Assembly (NCBI GenBank): GCA_963576725.1
Contig: OY755237.1
Location: 67,376,972 to 67,440,971, forward strand
Direction: 5' to 3'
Length of the DNA: 64,000 nucleotides
From: Azorinus chamasolen
Taxonomy: Eukaryota; Mollusca; Bivalvia; Cardiida; Solecurtidae
Made by a program: the position numbers and the translations under genes. Under the pieces are notes generated by a model, which saw only the letters and a list, made by a program, of their open reading frames with translations, was not told the DNA's origin and searched no databases. Below are positions 43,024 through 53,224 of this stretch, one piece after another (position 1 is the stretch's first letter; every line of letters starts with the position of its first letter).

Positions 43024-43150
43024 GTTGCTAATGGAATATCTTATACCTAATTCTATACTAGTTTTCATAGCATGCATAACAATACAAGAAAATAAGTTAA
43101 TCAATATTCATAATGGATGGGTCTACCATCAATATTCACCAGTAAAAGGG

Positions 43151-43350
43151 TTAACCCTTTCCTCCATGAATATTCATGTAAGAAATAATAACACCATGAA
43201 TAAGATTAATGGTTATAATAGCATGTGGACACAGAAACGTTTGGTTATTGCAGATTCATAGCTATGTTACATCATAAGCAAACGGAGCAGACCCTGGTCA
43301 GACGGCTTTGCAAAAGCGTAGAGATGCGTATTTATGGAGTAAAATAGTTA
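43151..43350 (+). mobile_element. TM2 element with half-deleted hairpin
   Basis: TTAACCCTTTCCTCCATGAA, ATTCATGTAAGAAATAATAA and the HP left arm GCAAACGGAGCAGACCCTGG run directly into TTTGCAAAAGCGTAGAGATG, so tip and right arm are gone. Confidence 0.75.
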
Positions 43351-43830
43351 TTCAAGTCTCTGATTTTGAAGAATGTGCAATATGAATTCCTTTGATTTTC
43401 CCAAATCTACACGTGTGATTTGAACTTCCAAACGATCATTTCTATAAGACCAATCATGAGTAAGTAATCTGAGATACTTGGTCAGCTGTAGACCTAGGTA
43501 ATATTATCGATGACCCGGGGTCAAGCCAGTCTTTAATCTTTTGACTTTTGGCACAATATGTTGATTTTACCTACCCATGTCAACATATGCGACGATAGGC
43601 ATTCAGACCTTGTTTTAGACTATACCAAAATGACCGATCATTGATATGGTAGTCGATATCGAACAGACATATGTGAAAGTCGTCTGGTGCTTGATTTGCC
43701 GTCTGCTTTTGTAACTGTCGTCTATTAAACACTTGAAAATAATATGATAGTTGATACCAAACAAGCATTTGTCGTCTGTTTCGTCAGTAACCTCTATTAT
43801 AACAGAGCGGGCTCTTATCAAACGTCTCAT
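43351..43830. other. Unique non-coding stretch
   Basis: No gene, and no repeat family recognised beyond several CGTCTG-type words. Short open frames only. Confidence 0.4.
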
Positions 43831-44080
43831 TTAACCCTTCCCCTCATATAAACGCGTTTTCACGCATTTGCAAACAGAGTAGACCCAGATCAGACGGCTC
43901 CTAGAGGAGCCGTCTGATCAGGGTCTACTCTGTTTGCTAATGGAATTTGATAGATGTGTTTCTTTAGTTTCTAAAATGGCTACAATGTTCTATCTTACAT
44001 ATTTCATTATAACTATTTTGTCCATGAATATTCTGTAGGTATTGAAATTTGGACTAAATATAGAACAGGGAAAGGGTTAA
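43831..44080 (-). mobile_element. TM1 element, complete
   Basis: TTAA 43831-43834 and 44077-44080. The HP (43869-43936) has arms broken only by the standard mismatch, with the tip GGCTCCTAGAGGAGCC. A TM2 right end (to TTAA 44147-44150) follows directly. Confidence 0.9.
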
Positions 44081-44146
44081 GAGGGTTTGATCTGGGTCTA
44101 CTCTTTTTTGAAAAGGCGTAGAAAGGCGTATTTATGGAGTAAAGGG

Positions 44147-44330
44147 TTAAGACAGGTGGCAGTTTAATGTGGGATAAAGGTCACTAGAAACCTCTTTAAT
44201 ATATGATGAAAATCATTCAGACATCTCCATGCAGGGGAGCTTTCTACATGACTTTCACCCTGCATTAAGCAGCCACCTGATTTAAATTCTTCTCAACTAG
44301 AATTCCGGTTTTAGAGAAGTTTTACTGTAA
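44147..44330. mobile_element. DM element, left-truncated, with disrupted palindrome
   Basis: GACAGGTGGCAGTTTAATGT and CCTGCATTAAGCAGCCACCT are the arms, but about 45 bp of unrelated sequence sits in the left arm. Right end GAGAAGTTTTACTGTA. Confidence 0.6.
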
Positions 44331-44331
44331 A

Positions 44332-45404
44332 TATACAGTAAATACAAGTAAATATATTGAGGAGTGTTTGCATAAGACTTCCCGGGATACTCTTGCTGCT
44401 TTGTAATTCATGTATTATATTTTAATTTTTAATTAGGTTTATAGGCCTATTTGCCATATTGCGCATGCATTAAATTGTATATTGTCAAAGGCAAAATGTA
44501 TTGCTGATATACCAATAAAACGGAAAGTGATATTCGAGACAGGCTGGCAGTGCCCTTTTTGGCAGACGACAATTATGCACTTATCGTGCTTATGTTGAAT
44601 ATGACAGACGACAATATTTCCTGTGTGCGATAAAGGTAACTTCAATGGAGATATCTCTTCGGCTTCTAATCTCTTACGCAATATTGCGCAACATGTCGCT
44701 GGGATTGAGGACTTGTAGATCCTCTAGCGATAGTGTCAGCAGTTCGAAACTAAGGTGACGAATCTCTGAGCAAATGGCAGCACAGGTGAAATAACGCACA
44801 GTTGTATTTATCACGGCGTGTTATTTTCACACTGATTGATGCATAGGTAACATACTGTTACTCAAAAGCTAGGCGCTTAGAAAGTTGCCCTTTACAGCTT
44901 GGGGTAAAATCTTACATGACAGCCAATACAGTCGGTGGAGACATCTGTTATTTCAACAATTAGAGAAACGTATGCATTGTTGGACGAAAATCCGTCGCAG
45001 ACGTCAGGTGGCCAATAAATAATTGTCTCGACGACGTGTTAATTGTTAAATACCTATCACATTTGTCTGAGTAACGCGTTTTAAGAGTTGTAAAATTCAG
45101 CGAGTATTTTTTGTTTGTCATATGATGTTGCCGTCTCTCACTATAAAACTGGGCAAGACATGCACTTATAATATAACGTGTCTAGGTCTGTGATTATATA
45201 GAAGATAGATAAGTTTTTAGAGATACATGTATGTATTTAGATACAATTATTTCACCGAAAGCGGAGATAATAAAGCATGGTTCACAAACACAATTTAAAG
45301 TACATATAATTATTAAATGTATATAAATAATTGCTACATAAAAGTCCCGACATGCCCCCATGCCAATGTTAACACAATAAAGAATCAACTCTCAATTCCA
45401 TTGG
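44332..45404. other. Unique non-coding stretch
   Basis: AT-rich unique DNA. A perfect-looking ATTGCGCATGCATTAAATTG word and several CpG words occur, but no exon or repeat is supportable. Confidence 0.4.
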
Positions 45405-45407
45405 TAC

Positions 45408-45509
45408 AGTAAAACCTCTCTATAACGACCACTAAATTACATCAAGTATTTTGTGTTAAAGGCAGGTGGATGCTTAAAGCAAGGTGAAAGTAAAACAGAA
45501 CGCTCCTAT
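45408..45509. mobile_element. EM element, left half only
   Basis: CAGTAAAACCTCTCTATAAC through GTAAAACAGAACGCTCCTAT matches complete EM copies and then stops exactly at the palindrome centre. An HP-type sequence follows (45523-45603). Confidence 0.8.
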
Positions 45510-45522
45510 TATCCTATGTATA

Positions 45523-45603
45523 AGCAATCAAAGCAGGCCCTGGTCAGACGGCCCTTATAGGATCAGGTCTAAACCTTCTGATCAGGGTTTGCTCTGTTTG
45601 CTT
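45523..45603. repeat. HP hairpin
   Basis: AGCAATCAAAGCAGGCCCTG on the left and ATCAGGGTTTGCTCTGTTTG on the right. The tip CGGCCCTTATAGGATCAGGT is decayed. Confidence 0.55.
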
Positions 45604-46007
45604 ATGGAATAATATAGCTCTGATTATACAGTTTCTGTCTTGGCAAAAATGTTCTGTGTTCATATGCCGTCATAAAAAATAATCTAATTAATAGTCATTA
45701 TGTCATTATTATGAAAGGCTTAGATATCCAAGATGGGTATGTATGATAAACGGAGCTGAGGAACAGTGCATTGATTTGCATAAAGCTAATACATGTATAC
45801 CAAGAATTATATGTAGTAAACCTGTCCACATTAACAATCAAACTGAGTCAAATTCTGGTAGTTTAAGACAGATGGTAGCTTAATACATGTGGGACGGGCG
45901 TTATGCAGAAAGCTCCTACTGTATTTAGTTCTGCATTAAGCAATATATTTTATTAACCCCTCGTGTTTACTGTATTCAGATTGTAGTTGTTATAACAGGT
46001 AATACTA

Positions 46008-46233
46008 CAGTAGAACCTGTCTTAAGCGGCCATCAAAAAGAGGTCTAATTATGGATCTGTAAGTAGGTGGTAGTTTAATACAAACCAAAAGTAATACAGA
46101 AAGCTCCTACGGGAGCTTTCTGAATTACTTTTGCCCTGCATTAAGCAACTAGATCTGATTACCACTAGATCTACATGCTTTTAAGATTCCTATGTTAATC
46201 TAATGATTGGCCGCTTAATGCAGATTCTACTGC
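46008..46233. mobile_element. DM element
   Basis: CAGTAGAACCTGTCTTAAGC and GCCGCTTAATGCAGATTCTA are the ends, with the tip AAAGCTCCTACGGGAGCTTT. A small duplication (CTAGATCT) lies in the right arm. Confidence 0.7.
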
Positions 46234-46792
46234 ATACGTCGTTATAGTGGTCGTTTAAGTCAGTGTTTACTGCACATCTCGCTTGAGCGGTCGGTTTACA
46301 GGATTTTAGTGTGTACACACGTACTTTTAATTTAGTCAAGAACTAGAGCAAGTGTATCAAGACTATCGTTTCATCAGAATCTAAATTATGTAACAGAAAT
46401 CTACGTGTTATCTATGACAGGTCTAAGTGAAAAAGGAGCATTGAAGGTTAAGTCACCTGATTCAATGAAAAAGATACGTTAATATCTAAAATGCTTCGGG
46501 CGCGTTTCTGAGGATACTTTCATACAGTTTGGATTCAAATGAGACACACGGAACTGTTGCATCTTATTAATATGCAGGATGTTTAACATTTCGAATTTAT
46601 GTTTATATAGAAATATGAACATGTTTATTTTCATTTTTAAAACAAGGCAGGTGAAAATTTGAGGTGAGCACAGTTGGGAATACGTGTTAAAGGGGTTTAA
46701 TTACTGTAATTCTTATCGCACGGGATCTAATAGGTCCGATGGTGTAAAATGTCAAAGGAACACAAACAATGAAGGCGAAGAAAAGAGTGTCT

Positions 46793-46992
46793 TTAACCCT
46801 TTCCCTGTTCCATGTTTATTCAAAATTTCAATATCTACTTAATATTCATGGTCAAAATAGTTATATGACAGGTGGAAAATTTGGCCATTTAGTAAAGAAA
46901 CAGAACTATCTCACTCCTATAGGAGCCTTCTGATCTGGGTCTACTCTGTTTGCAAATGTGCGAAAAGACGTTTATATGAAGGCAATGTAAAA
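46793..46992 (+). mobile_element. TM1 element with partial hairpin
   Basis: TTAACCCTTTCCCTGTTCCA and the modules up to AGTAAAGAAACAG are present. The HP left arm is lost (ATCTCACTCCTATAGGAGCC), while the right arm and GCGAAAAGACGTTTATATGA remain. Confidence 0.65.
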
Positions 46993-47018
46993 CAGTAAAT
47001 GTTAGGTTCTATTCTTTA

Positions 47019-47248
47019 TTAACCCATTACCTCATAGGCTATTTTTAGATGCAACTTCTTTGAATAGATCTATCAAAAAAGGAGCATTAACTAGAGAAAA
47101 GGACAATTTCAGAATTTTGTAGTTTGAAACCATTGTAATAAATAGAGCATTTGCTCCTATAGGAGCAAATGCTCTATTTATCACAATGGTTTCACAAAGT
47201 GACTTTAACAAAGTCGTCAAAAGTCGTCTATATCAGGGAATGGGTTAA
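47019..47248 (+). mobile_element. TM3 element, complete
   Basis: TTAA 47019-47022 and 47245-47248, CCCATTACCTCATAGGC at the left, TATCAGGGAATGGG at the right and the intact palindrome GCATTTGCTCCTATAGGAGC. Confidence 0.88.
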
Positions 47249-47380
47249 TATTAAAGTCTCGCCATGGTTATACAATACACATTATACATATTTACACACA
47301 ATATACAAAACCATGCCATTCTATGTTTGTCAGTAGAAAATATCGCCTAATATTCAGCTTTCGAAGCATATTTTCTTCCA

Positions 47381-47580
47381 CAGTAGAACGTGTCCTAAAG
47401 GGCCACTCATTAATTGAACATAGGGGTCTTAAAAGCAGGTAGTTGGTTTAATTCAGGGCAAAAGTAATACAGAAAGCTCCTACAGGAACTTAATGCATTA
47501 CTTTTGACCTGCATTAATCTACCACCTGCATTACAGAATGATAATAAGACCTTTTTTTGACGACCGCTGAAAACAGTACA
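47381..47580. mobile_element. DM element
   Basis: ACAGTAGAACGTGTCCTAAA and GACGACCGCTGAAAACAGTA are the ends, with an imperfect palindrome whose tip is AAAGCTCCTACAGGAACTT. Confidence 0.6.
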
Positions 47581-47614
47581 TGTACTTCCTTTCATAAACA
47601 CGTTCAGGATGTGG

Positions 47615-47675
47615 AACAGTGTGGCTCCAGATGGAACACCGAGTCACTCGGCGTCTCTCGGATCGAAACGTTTTG
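47615..47675. repeat. HP hairpin, GCCGAG-type tip
   Basis: ACAGTGTGGCTCCAGATGGA on the left, the tip ACACCGAGTCACTCGGCGTC and CTCGGATCGAAACGTTTTGC on the right. Confidence 0.6.
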
Positions 47676-47704
47676 CGTAGGTAATCATCAATTCGCCTAT
47701 ACGC

Positions 47705-47932
47705 TTAACCCTTTCCCGGTTATGTTCTACGTTTATTCCAAATTTCAACACCTACTGAATATTCATGGACAAAATAGTTATACATGTAATGAAATATGGA
47801 AGTTGGAACTTTGTAGCCATTAAAGAAATCAAAGAAACAGATCTTTCAAATCCCATTAGCAAACATGGGTCTACTCTGTTTGCAAATGCCAGAAAACACG
47901 TTTATATGAAGGGAAGTGTTAAATGCATGTTT
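47705..47932 (+). mobile_element. TM1 element with hairpin tip deleted
   Basis: TTAA ends. GCAAACA is followed immediately by TGGGTCTACTCTGTTTGC, so about 45 bp of hairpin has been removed while both outer modules are intact. Confidence 0.75.
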
Positions 47933-48354
47933 TACAAATGTCCTTACATGTATAAATATACTGTGTGAACAATTTGATGCAGATTTCCCGGAACAGTTCA
48001 TCTCGTAATTAGAAATATCGGTTTACACCGCCACTTGTAATGTCTTGTTCTAGAACAAAATAAGATTGCAATATCGCGAAAACATACGAAATCAACCGAA
48101 ACACATCGGGGAACCAATTGGAACATAGCCGAGTATTTACGATTGATACGGAACTATAACGCACACGATTTTGTCTGAAAATCGGCGAGGTAAAAGGTTA
48201 AGAGATACTAATAGGTTTCAGGACAGCCATCAATAATGGTGACTTTTTCAAAAAAATAAATTATCAAAGGAATTTTCAAAGAATATAGGCAGGAGAATAT
48301 GCTTGTTTGCAATATCTGTTTGCAAAGGCAAACACATGATGTGATGACAAAAAT

Positions 48355-48590
48355 ACCCCTTTTTACTCCTTTGCAAAAATAGTAGACCTAGACCAGACAG
48401 CTCCTATATATACGGGCCGTCTGATGAGGGTCTGTTATGTCTCCTTATTATACAGTTTATCATAGATCTGATTCTACAGTTTCTGCCATGGCCAACTCAT
48501 TCTGTAGCCATGTGTTATTATAGCAAATAATCTAATTAATATTCATGATGTCATTATTTCTTGCATGGATATTCATAGAATAAAGGGTTA
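48355..48590 (-). mobile_element. TM2 element
   Basis: Reverse TM2 with an HP at 48370-48442 (tip CAGCTCCTATATATACGGGC), TTTCTGCCATGGCC, AATCTAATTAATATTCATGA and CATAGAATAAAGGGTTA. Confidence 0.65.
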
Positions 48591-48667
48591 TGCAATCATC
48601 TGATTTCCAAAACACAGATTTTTATTGGGATCTACTGTATGTATTTTCTAATTCTGTAAACTACGTT

Positions 48668-48849
48668 CTGGGTCCATGCTTATAAAGCTTTTTAGTTGAG
48701 TCTGAGTTCGTTCTCAAGCTTTTGATTGGTCAGATTTGAGTTCTCAAGCTTTTGATTGGTCAGATTTGAGCCAAAGGCTCAAATCTGACCAATCAAAAAC
48801 TTGAGAACGAACTCAGACTCAACTACAAGTTTTATAAGCATGGACCCAG
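48668..48849. mobile_element. FM palindromic element
   Basis: CTGGGTCCATGCTTATAAAG and TTTTATAAGCATGGACCCAG are the ends. The left arm has two tandem copies of TTCTCAAGCTTTTGATTGGT and the right arm one, with the tip GAGCCAAAGGCTC. Confidence 0.85.
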
Positions 48850-48909
48850 TTTTACATTTCGTGTACAAATCACGACGATAGTTTGGGTTCTGATTAGTTA
48901 CTCGGTGTT

Positions 48910-49160
48910 TTACTCCTTTTCGCCATAGATATTCATGTAAGAAATAATGACGTCATGAATATCAATTAGATTAATTTCTTTAATAGCACACGGGCACGGG
49001 ATGTTTTCTCCATGGCAGAAACAGTAGAACCATATCTATTTTATATCATAAAAGAACGGAGCAGACCCTGATCAGACGGCTCCTATAGGAACCGTCTGAT
49101 CTGGGTCTTCTCTGTTTGCAAATGCGTATAGAAAGGCGTATTTATGGAGTAAAGGCTTAC
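48910..49160 (+). mobile_element. TM2 element
   Basis: TTTTACTCCTTTTCGCCATA, AAGAAATAATGACGTCATGA, HP 49053-49120 (tip GGCTCCTATAGGAACC) and GAAAGGCGTATTTATGGAGT. Confidence 0.75.
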
Positions 49161-49209
49161 AATTTGTTAGACTGTGAAGTGTATATATATGACAGTGTCC
49201 CAGAGTTTA

Positions 49210-49360
49210 GGGTTAACTGATAACATCATGAATATTAATTAATTTTATTATAAAGGCATATAAAAGGGGGACTTTTTGGCTATGACAGAAACTGTAGAAT
49301 CAGTCCTATATCACGTCAAAAGCAAACTCAACAGACCCCGCAGGAGCCGCATTGTCTTGA
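49210..49360 (+). mobile_element. TM2 fragment
   Basis: GGGTTAACTGATAACATCAT, GACAGAAACTGTAGAATCAG, then a broken HP (AGCAAACTCAACAGACCCCG, CAGGAGCCGC). Confidence 0.55.
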
Positions 49361-49392
49361 ACTACATGTACTTTGTTTCCACAACGAGAAAA

Positions 49393-49630
49393 GTTCACCC
49401 TTTCCTCCATGATTATTCATGTAAGAACTAATGACGTCACGAATACAGTTTAGATTAGTTTGTTATAATAGCACATCTTTGGCCAGCGGAGAAATTGTAG
49501 AATCATATCTATTTTATAACATAAGCTGACAGAGTAGACCCTGATCAGACGGCTCCTACAGGAGCCGTCTGATCTGGGTCTACTCTGTTTGCAAATGCGT
49601 GAACACATGTTTATATGAAGGAAGAGTTAA
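49393..49630 (+). mobile_element. Chimeric TM2(left)/TM1(right) element
   Basis: The left half is TM2 (CCTTTCCTCCATGATTATTC, GACGTCACGAATACAG). The HP (49526-49593) has the tip GGCTCCTACAGGAGCC and the standard mismatch. The right half is TM1 (GCGTGAACACATGTTTATAT, GAAGGAAGAG-TTAA). It is reciprocal to 10469-10630. Confidence 0.7.
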
Positions 49631-49925
49631 GAGGGAAGAGCTTAACCCACCTGTTTTCATATCTGCACAAGTAAGAGATAGGCAAACAAGGGCTCGTCAT
49701 TAGAACGATTGACTTCCGGCGTGAGGGCTGACGGGTTCTTCAAGAATCTTGATAATACATGCAGATTTAAATACACTTTAATATTACTATAATCACCATT
49801 CACATCCTGTGAAATATATGTAACAAAGAATGAAACTCTTCCTCATGCATAGAAATTTGAAAGCAGCTTTTTGCAAAACGTTTTGTATTAGCGATTAAGC
49901 TCACAAGAACGCATTTTGATGCCGT

Positions 49926-50085
49926 TGCAAACAGAGTAGACCCAGATCAGACGGCTCCTATAGGAGCCATCTGATCAGGATTTGCGAATTTTCCCATGTT
50001 CGTATGCCACAATAAAATTTCAGCTAATTAATGTTCATGACGTCATTCTGTCTTATAAATATTAATGAGGCAAAGGGTTCAGACC
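49926..50085 (-). mobile_element. TM2 fragment with HP
   Basis: GCAAACAGAGTAGACCCAGA, the tip GGCTCCTATAGGAGCC and ATCTGATCAGGATTTGCG, then ATTTCAGCTAATTAATGTTC. The lower right arm is truncated. Confidence 0.6.
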
Positions 50086-50472
50086 CCTGCATTCCTCTAA
50101 GTTTATTTACTAGACGTTCGCTTTGAAGATTTTTTTTACTGTATAAGTAATGCAACTCATTTCGTGAAAAAGCACAAATTTAGTCTAAAGATTCCGTTAT
50201 ATCATGCTTTAACAAGAGACGAATGACAAAGGCAATCTATTAGCAACCCGATGCGTCCCACGTGTCATGCAGCCCATGCTTACAAAGAGCCTATTGCAAC
50301 AAGAAAAGGTGTAAATTAGTTTTAAGAAAATTAATATTCGTTGTCATGCGAACGACAAAGAATGGCGAAAAATTAGCAATACCGATATTACTTATTCATA
50401 AGTTTTTATATGCAATGTGATCTCAGGATGAAACGTGGTAAATCATTTCAGTGCGGGAAACGAGTCACTTAT

Positions 50473-50548
50473 GTCATTTGCAAACAGTGCAGATCCAGAT
50501 GAGAGGGCTTCTAGAGGAGCCCTCTCATCAGGGTCTTCACTAGTTGTC
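50473..50548. repeat. HP hairpin, solo copy
   Basis: TTTGCAAACAGTGCAGATCC on the left and ATCAGGGTCTTCACTAGTTG on the right, with the perfect tip GAGGGCTTCTAGAGGAGCCC (one G/T pair). Confidence 0.75.
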
Positions 50549-50785
50549 ATGTGACACTTTTTTAAAGAATAAACCCCCGAAAATTCACGGAAAGCTGGAC
50601 CTATTAGAATTTTGGAACAGTAAATTTGAAAATTTAGCGTTGAATGTGCTAAATGATGATCATGTTTACATCAATTAATTCTTCTTTGATATTGTATTAC
50701 ATCACACTATTTCAAGTAGGGCATGCGTTAGACACGCGCCCTATGAAACGGTAACCGAAACACGACCCTTCCATATTAATAGATA

Positions 50786-51225
50786 TTAACCGCTTACTCA
50801 ATAAATAATTAAATATTCACGAAGGAAATGATGACATCATGAATATTGATTAGATTGATTTTTAAAATGGCATATTAACATGAATTCTATGCCAAAACAG
50901 AATCTGGAGAATCAGGGTCTATGCTTATTAAGCTTTTAAGTTGAGTCTGAGTTCGTTCTCAAGCTTTTGATTGGTTAGATTTGAGTTCTCAAGCTTTTGA
51001 TTGGTCAGATTTGAGCCAAAGGCTCAAATCTGACCAATCAAAAACTTGAGAATGAACTCAGACTCAACTAACAGTTTTATAAGCATGGACCCAGATCTAC
51101 ATGCATATTATTTCATAAGCAAACAAAGCGGACCCTGATCAGATGGCTCTTATAGGAACCGCCTGAACAGGGTCTACACTGTTTGCAAATGCGCAGAAAG
51201 TCGTATTTACGGAGTAAACAGTTAA
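50786..51225 (+). mobile_element. TM2 element containing an FM element
   Basis: TTAA 50786-50789 and 51222-51225. TM2 modules GATGACATCATGAATATTGA and HP (51118-51187) are separated by FM 50913-51094. Confidence 0.75.
50913..51094. mobile_element. FM element nested in TM2
   Basis: CAGGGTCTATGCTTATTAAG and TTTTATAAGCATGGACCCAG are the ends. The left arm has the two tandem TTCTCAAGCTTTTGATTGGT units also seen at 48668. Flanking AT on both sides. Confidence 0.85.
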
Positions 51226-51321
51226 CCCACTGTAAGCTCAATTTTCTCCGGTGATATCGTCCAAACATGTAACCCAGTGTCTCATCTGGATCCAAACTGT
51301 TTGACACACGGTCACTGGTTT

Positions 51322-51777
51322 TAACCCTTTCCCTATTGAATATTCATGTAATAAATAATGGCATCATGAATATTTTTTAGTTGAAGTTTTCTAATGACAT
51401 ATGTACACACTATTTATTGGTGTTGGTAGACACTGTAGAGTCAGAGCAACAGTAAAACCTCCGCTAATGCGACCACCTAAAAGAGGAATAATTCTGGGTG
51501 CTAGATGCAGGTGGTAGCTTAATGCAGGACAAAAGTAATGCAGAAAGCTCCCAGAGGAGCTTTCTGCATTACTTTTGTCCCGCATTAAGCAACCACCTTT
51601 TTATAAAGACACCCATGTTTATTCATTGAGTGGTCGCATTAGAGGGGTTCTACTGTATTATATTTTTATAACCAGACAGAACAAACCCTTATTAGACGGC
51701 TCCTATAGGAGTGTCTGAACTGGGTCTATACTATTTACAAACACATGAAAAGGCTCTTATGCGAGGGAAAGGGTTAA
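51322..51777 (+). mobile_element. TM2 element containing a DM element
   Basis: TTAA 51322-51325 and 51774-51777. The left module ATTCATGTAATAAATAATGG and the right HP part (GACGGCTCCTATAGGAGTGT) are split by DM 51450-51655. Confidence 0.7.
51450..51655. mobile_element. DM element nested in TM2
   Basis: CAGTAAAACCTCCGCTAATG and GCATTAGAGGGGTTCTACTG are the ends. The palindrome GGTGGTAGCTTAATGCAGGA, with the tip AAAGCTCCCAGAGGAGCTTT, is almost perfect. TA follows the right end. Confidence 0.8.
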
Positions 51778-51994
51778 AACCCACTTTCTCCACTCATTCC
51801 ATACAAATACATGTACGCATCTAAACGCGGTGCCTCATCTGGGTCCAAACTGTTTGATACACAGACTCTAGTTTTCTGAATACGTGTACATGTAACATGA
51901 ACAAATCGAAAGGGAGTAAACATAACGACAGATCAGCGCTTGAGCAGGACACAACAATTAGTTAATCATCTTCGTTGAAAGACGCTCGTATGTC

Positions 51995-52230
51995 CGCTTA
52001 AATGCTTTACCACCTAGACGCATTTGCAAACAGGGTAGACCCACATAAGATGGATACTGCAGAAGCCGTCTAATCAGGGTATATTCTATTTACTTATCGA
52101 TTACTAGAACTGATAATACAGCTTCTGTCATGACAAAAAATACTGTGTTCATATGCCCTAATAAAACAAATGTAATTAATATTCATGATGTCATAATTTC
52201 TTACATGAATATTTATTAGGTAAATGAGAA
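51995..52230 (-). mobile_element. TM2 element
   Basis: Reverse TM2: GCATTTGCAAACAGGGTAGA, a decayed HP, AATACTGTGTTCATATGCCC, TAATTAATATTCATGATGTC, ending ATTTATTAGGTAAATGAG. Its right side abuts the TM2 fragment that received the mariner-type element. Confidence 0.6.
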
Positions 52231-52443
52231 TGGCATGACAGAAGCTGTATAATTACAGGGTGTTTCATAATATCTGTTACCATTACAAACTAATATGAAC
52301 ATTACACAGAACACACAACACTGTCATGTTATATGTCATTTAAAAGGAAACATTTCAAAGTTTTGAGTATTGCAAAAAGTTTGGGAGAACGTTGACGTCA
52401 TGACGTCATTTATGACGTCATCAAAATAAGTTGTATTTTCAAG

Positions 52444-53110
52444 ATGACGCTGCCCATAGAAAAGTGCGCTGAAATAGTTAAGCTGTATTATGAGACTTAT
52501 TCGCAGATCACAGTTATCAGATCAATGCAAATGCGATGCCCTGAAGATGATAATTGAATAAATTGCATGTATAAAGAATTGTGAAACGATTTGAACAATC
52601 AGGATTGGTGAAAGACAGAAGACATGATAATGCCGGCAGACAGAGAGCAGTCAGATCATCGGAGTGATTGGAGCAGGTGGAATCCGTAATTTCAGAAACA
52701 CTACAAAAGTCTGTATGCAAAGTCGTGGGTGATATAACTAAAACAATTAGTGTTTCCAGTGTATCCAGGATGCTCCGGATTGACTTGAAATTGACGCTAT
52801 ACACTATTTCAATCAAGCAACATTTGAAAGATTTTGACATTAGCAGTCGACTTGCTTTCGTGACCTGGATGAAAGACCGGTCCGAAATAGCAGACAATAC
52901 CTGGTTTTCTTAAGAAGCTCACTTCTATCTAAATGTTCAAGTGAGTGTGCAGTCCTTCGCCATCGTCCCCAGAAGAGTTGAAGCTATCAACCAGACGTGA
53001 ACTTAGAAATAGTTCACCAGACATGTGCAGATCCGTAATAAACAACTCCAAGAAACGTTTAGACGTCGTTTTGCTACGATGAGGACGTCATCTTGAGCAT
53101 GTAATGTAAA
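52444..53110 (+). pseudogene. Dead Tc1/mariner-like transposase
   Basis: From ATG at 52444 the frame reads MTLPIEKCAEIVKLYYETYS, typical of the N-terminal helix-turn-helix of a Tc1/mariner-like family, and stops near 52556. After a frame change, 52668-52913 encodes a paired-type linker ending TWFS. The next codon is TAA where the family has the first catalytic Asp (SDEAHF becomes S-stop-EAHF). Further stops and a frameshift follow, and the C-terminal GGHLEHV-like signature is recognisable near 53085-53108. The whole is shorter than the usual ~340 codons, so there is internal deletion as well. It cannot make active transposase. Confidence 0.7.
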
Positions 53111-53224
53111 CTCGCATATTTTTATGAAGGGACAATAAGTTTAGCATTTCACGAAAACATGTACATTATTTTGATCTAAAAATAACTTAATTATCTGGCC
53201 TGAACGAACTATGGTGTATCCCTC

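Noticed and set aside
47032..47220. Open frames running through TM3 copies (also at 39408-39596 and 39349-39660), peptide with [15 protein letters not shown]
   Set aside because: They recur because the palindrome is open on both strands; no start context, domain or splice support. They are by-products of the repeat.
2211..51187. CRISPR-like regularly recurring palindromes
   Set aside because: Copies are dispersed hundreds of bases apart in both orientations, with TTAA or TA duplications and host introns present. This is a eukaryotic MITE mosaic, not an array.
52517..52897. 126-codon minus-strand frame in the mariner element
   Set aside because: Antisense shadow of the decayed transposase, which is recognisable on plus.
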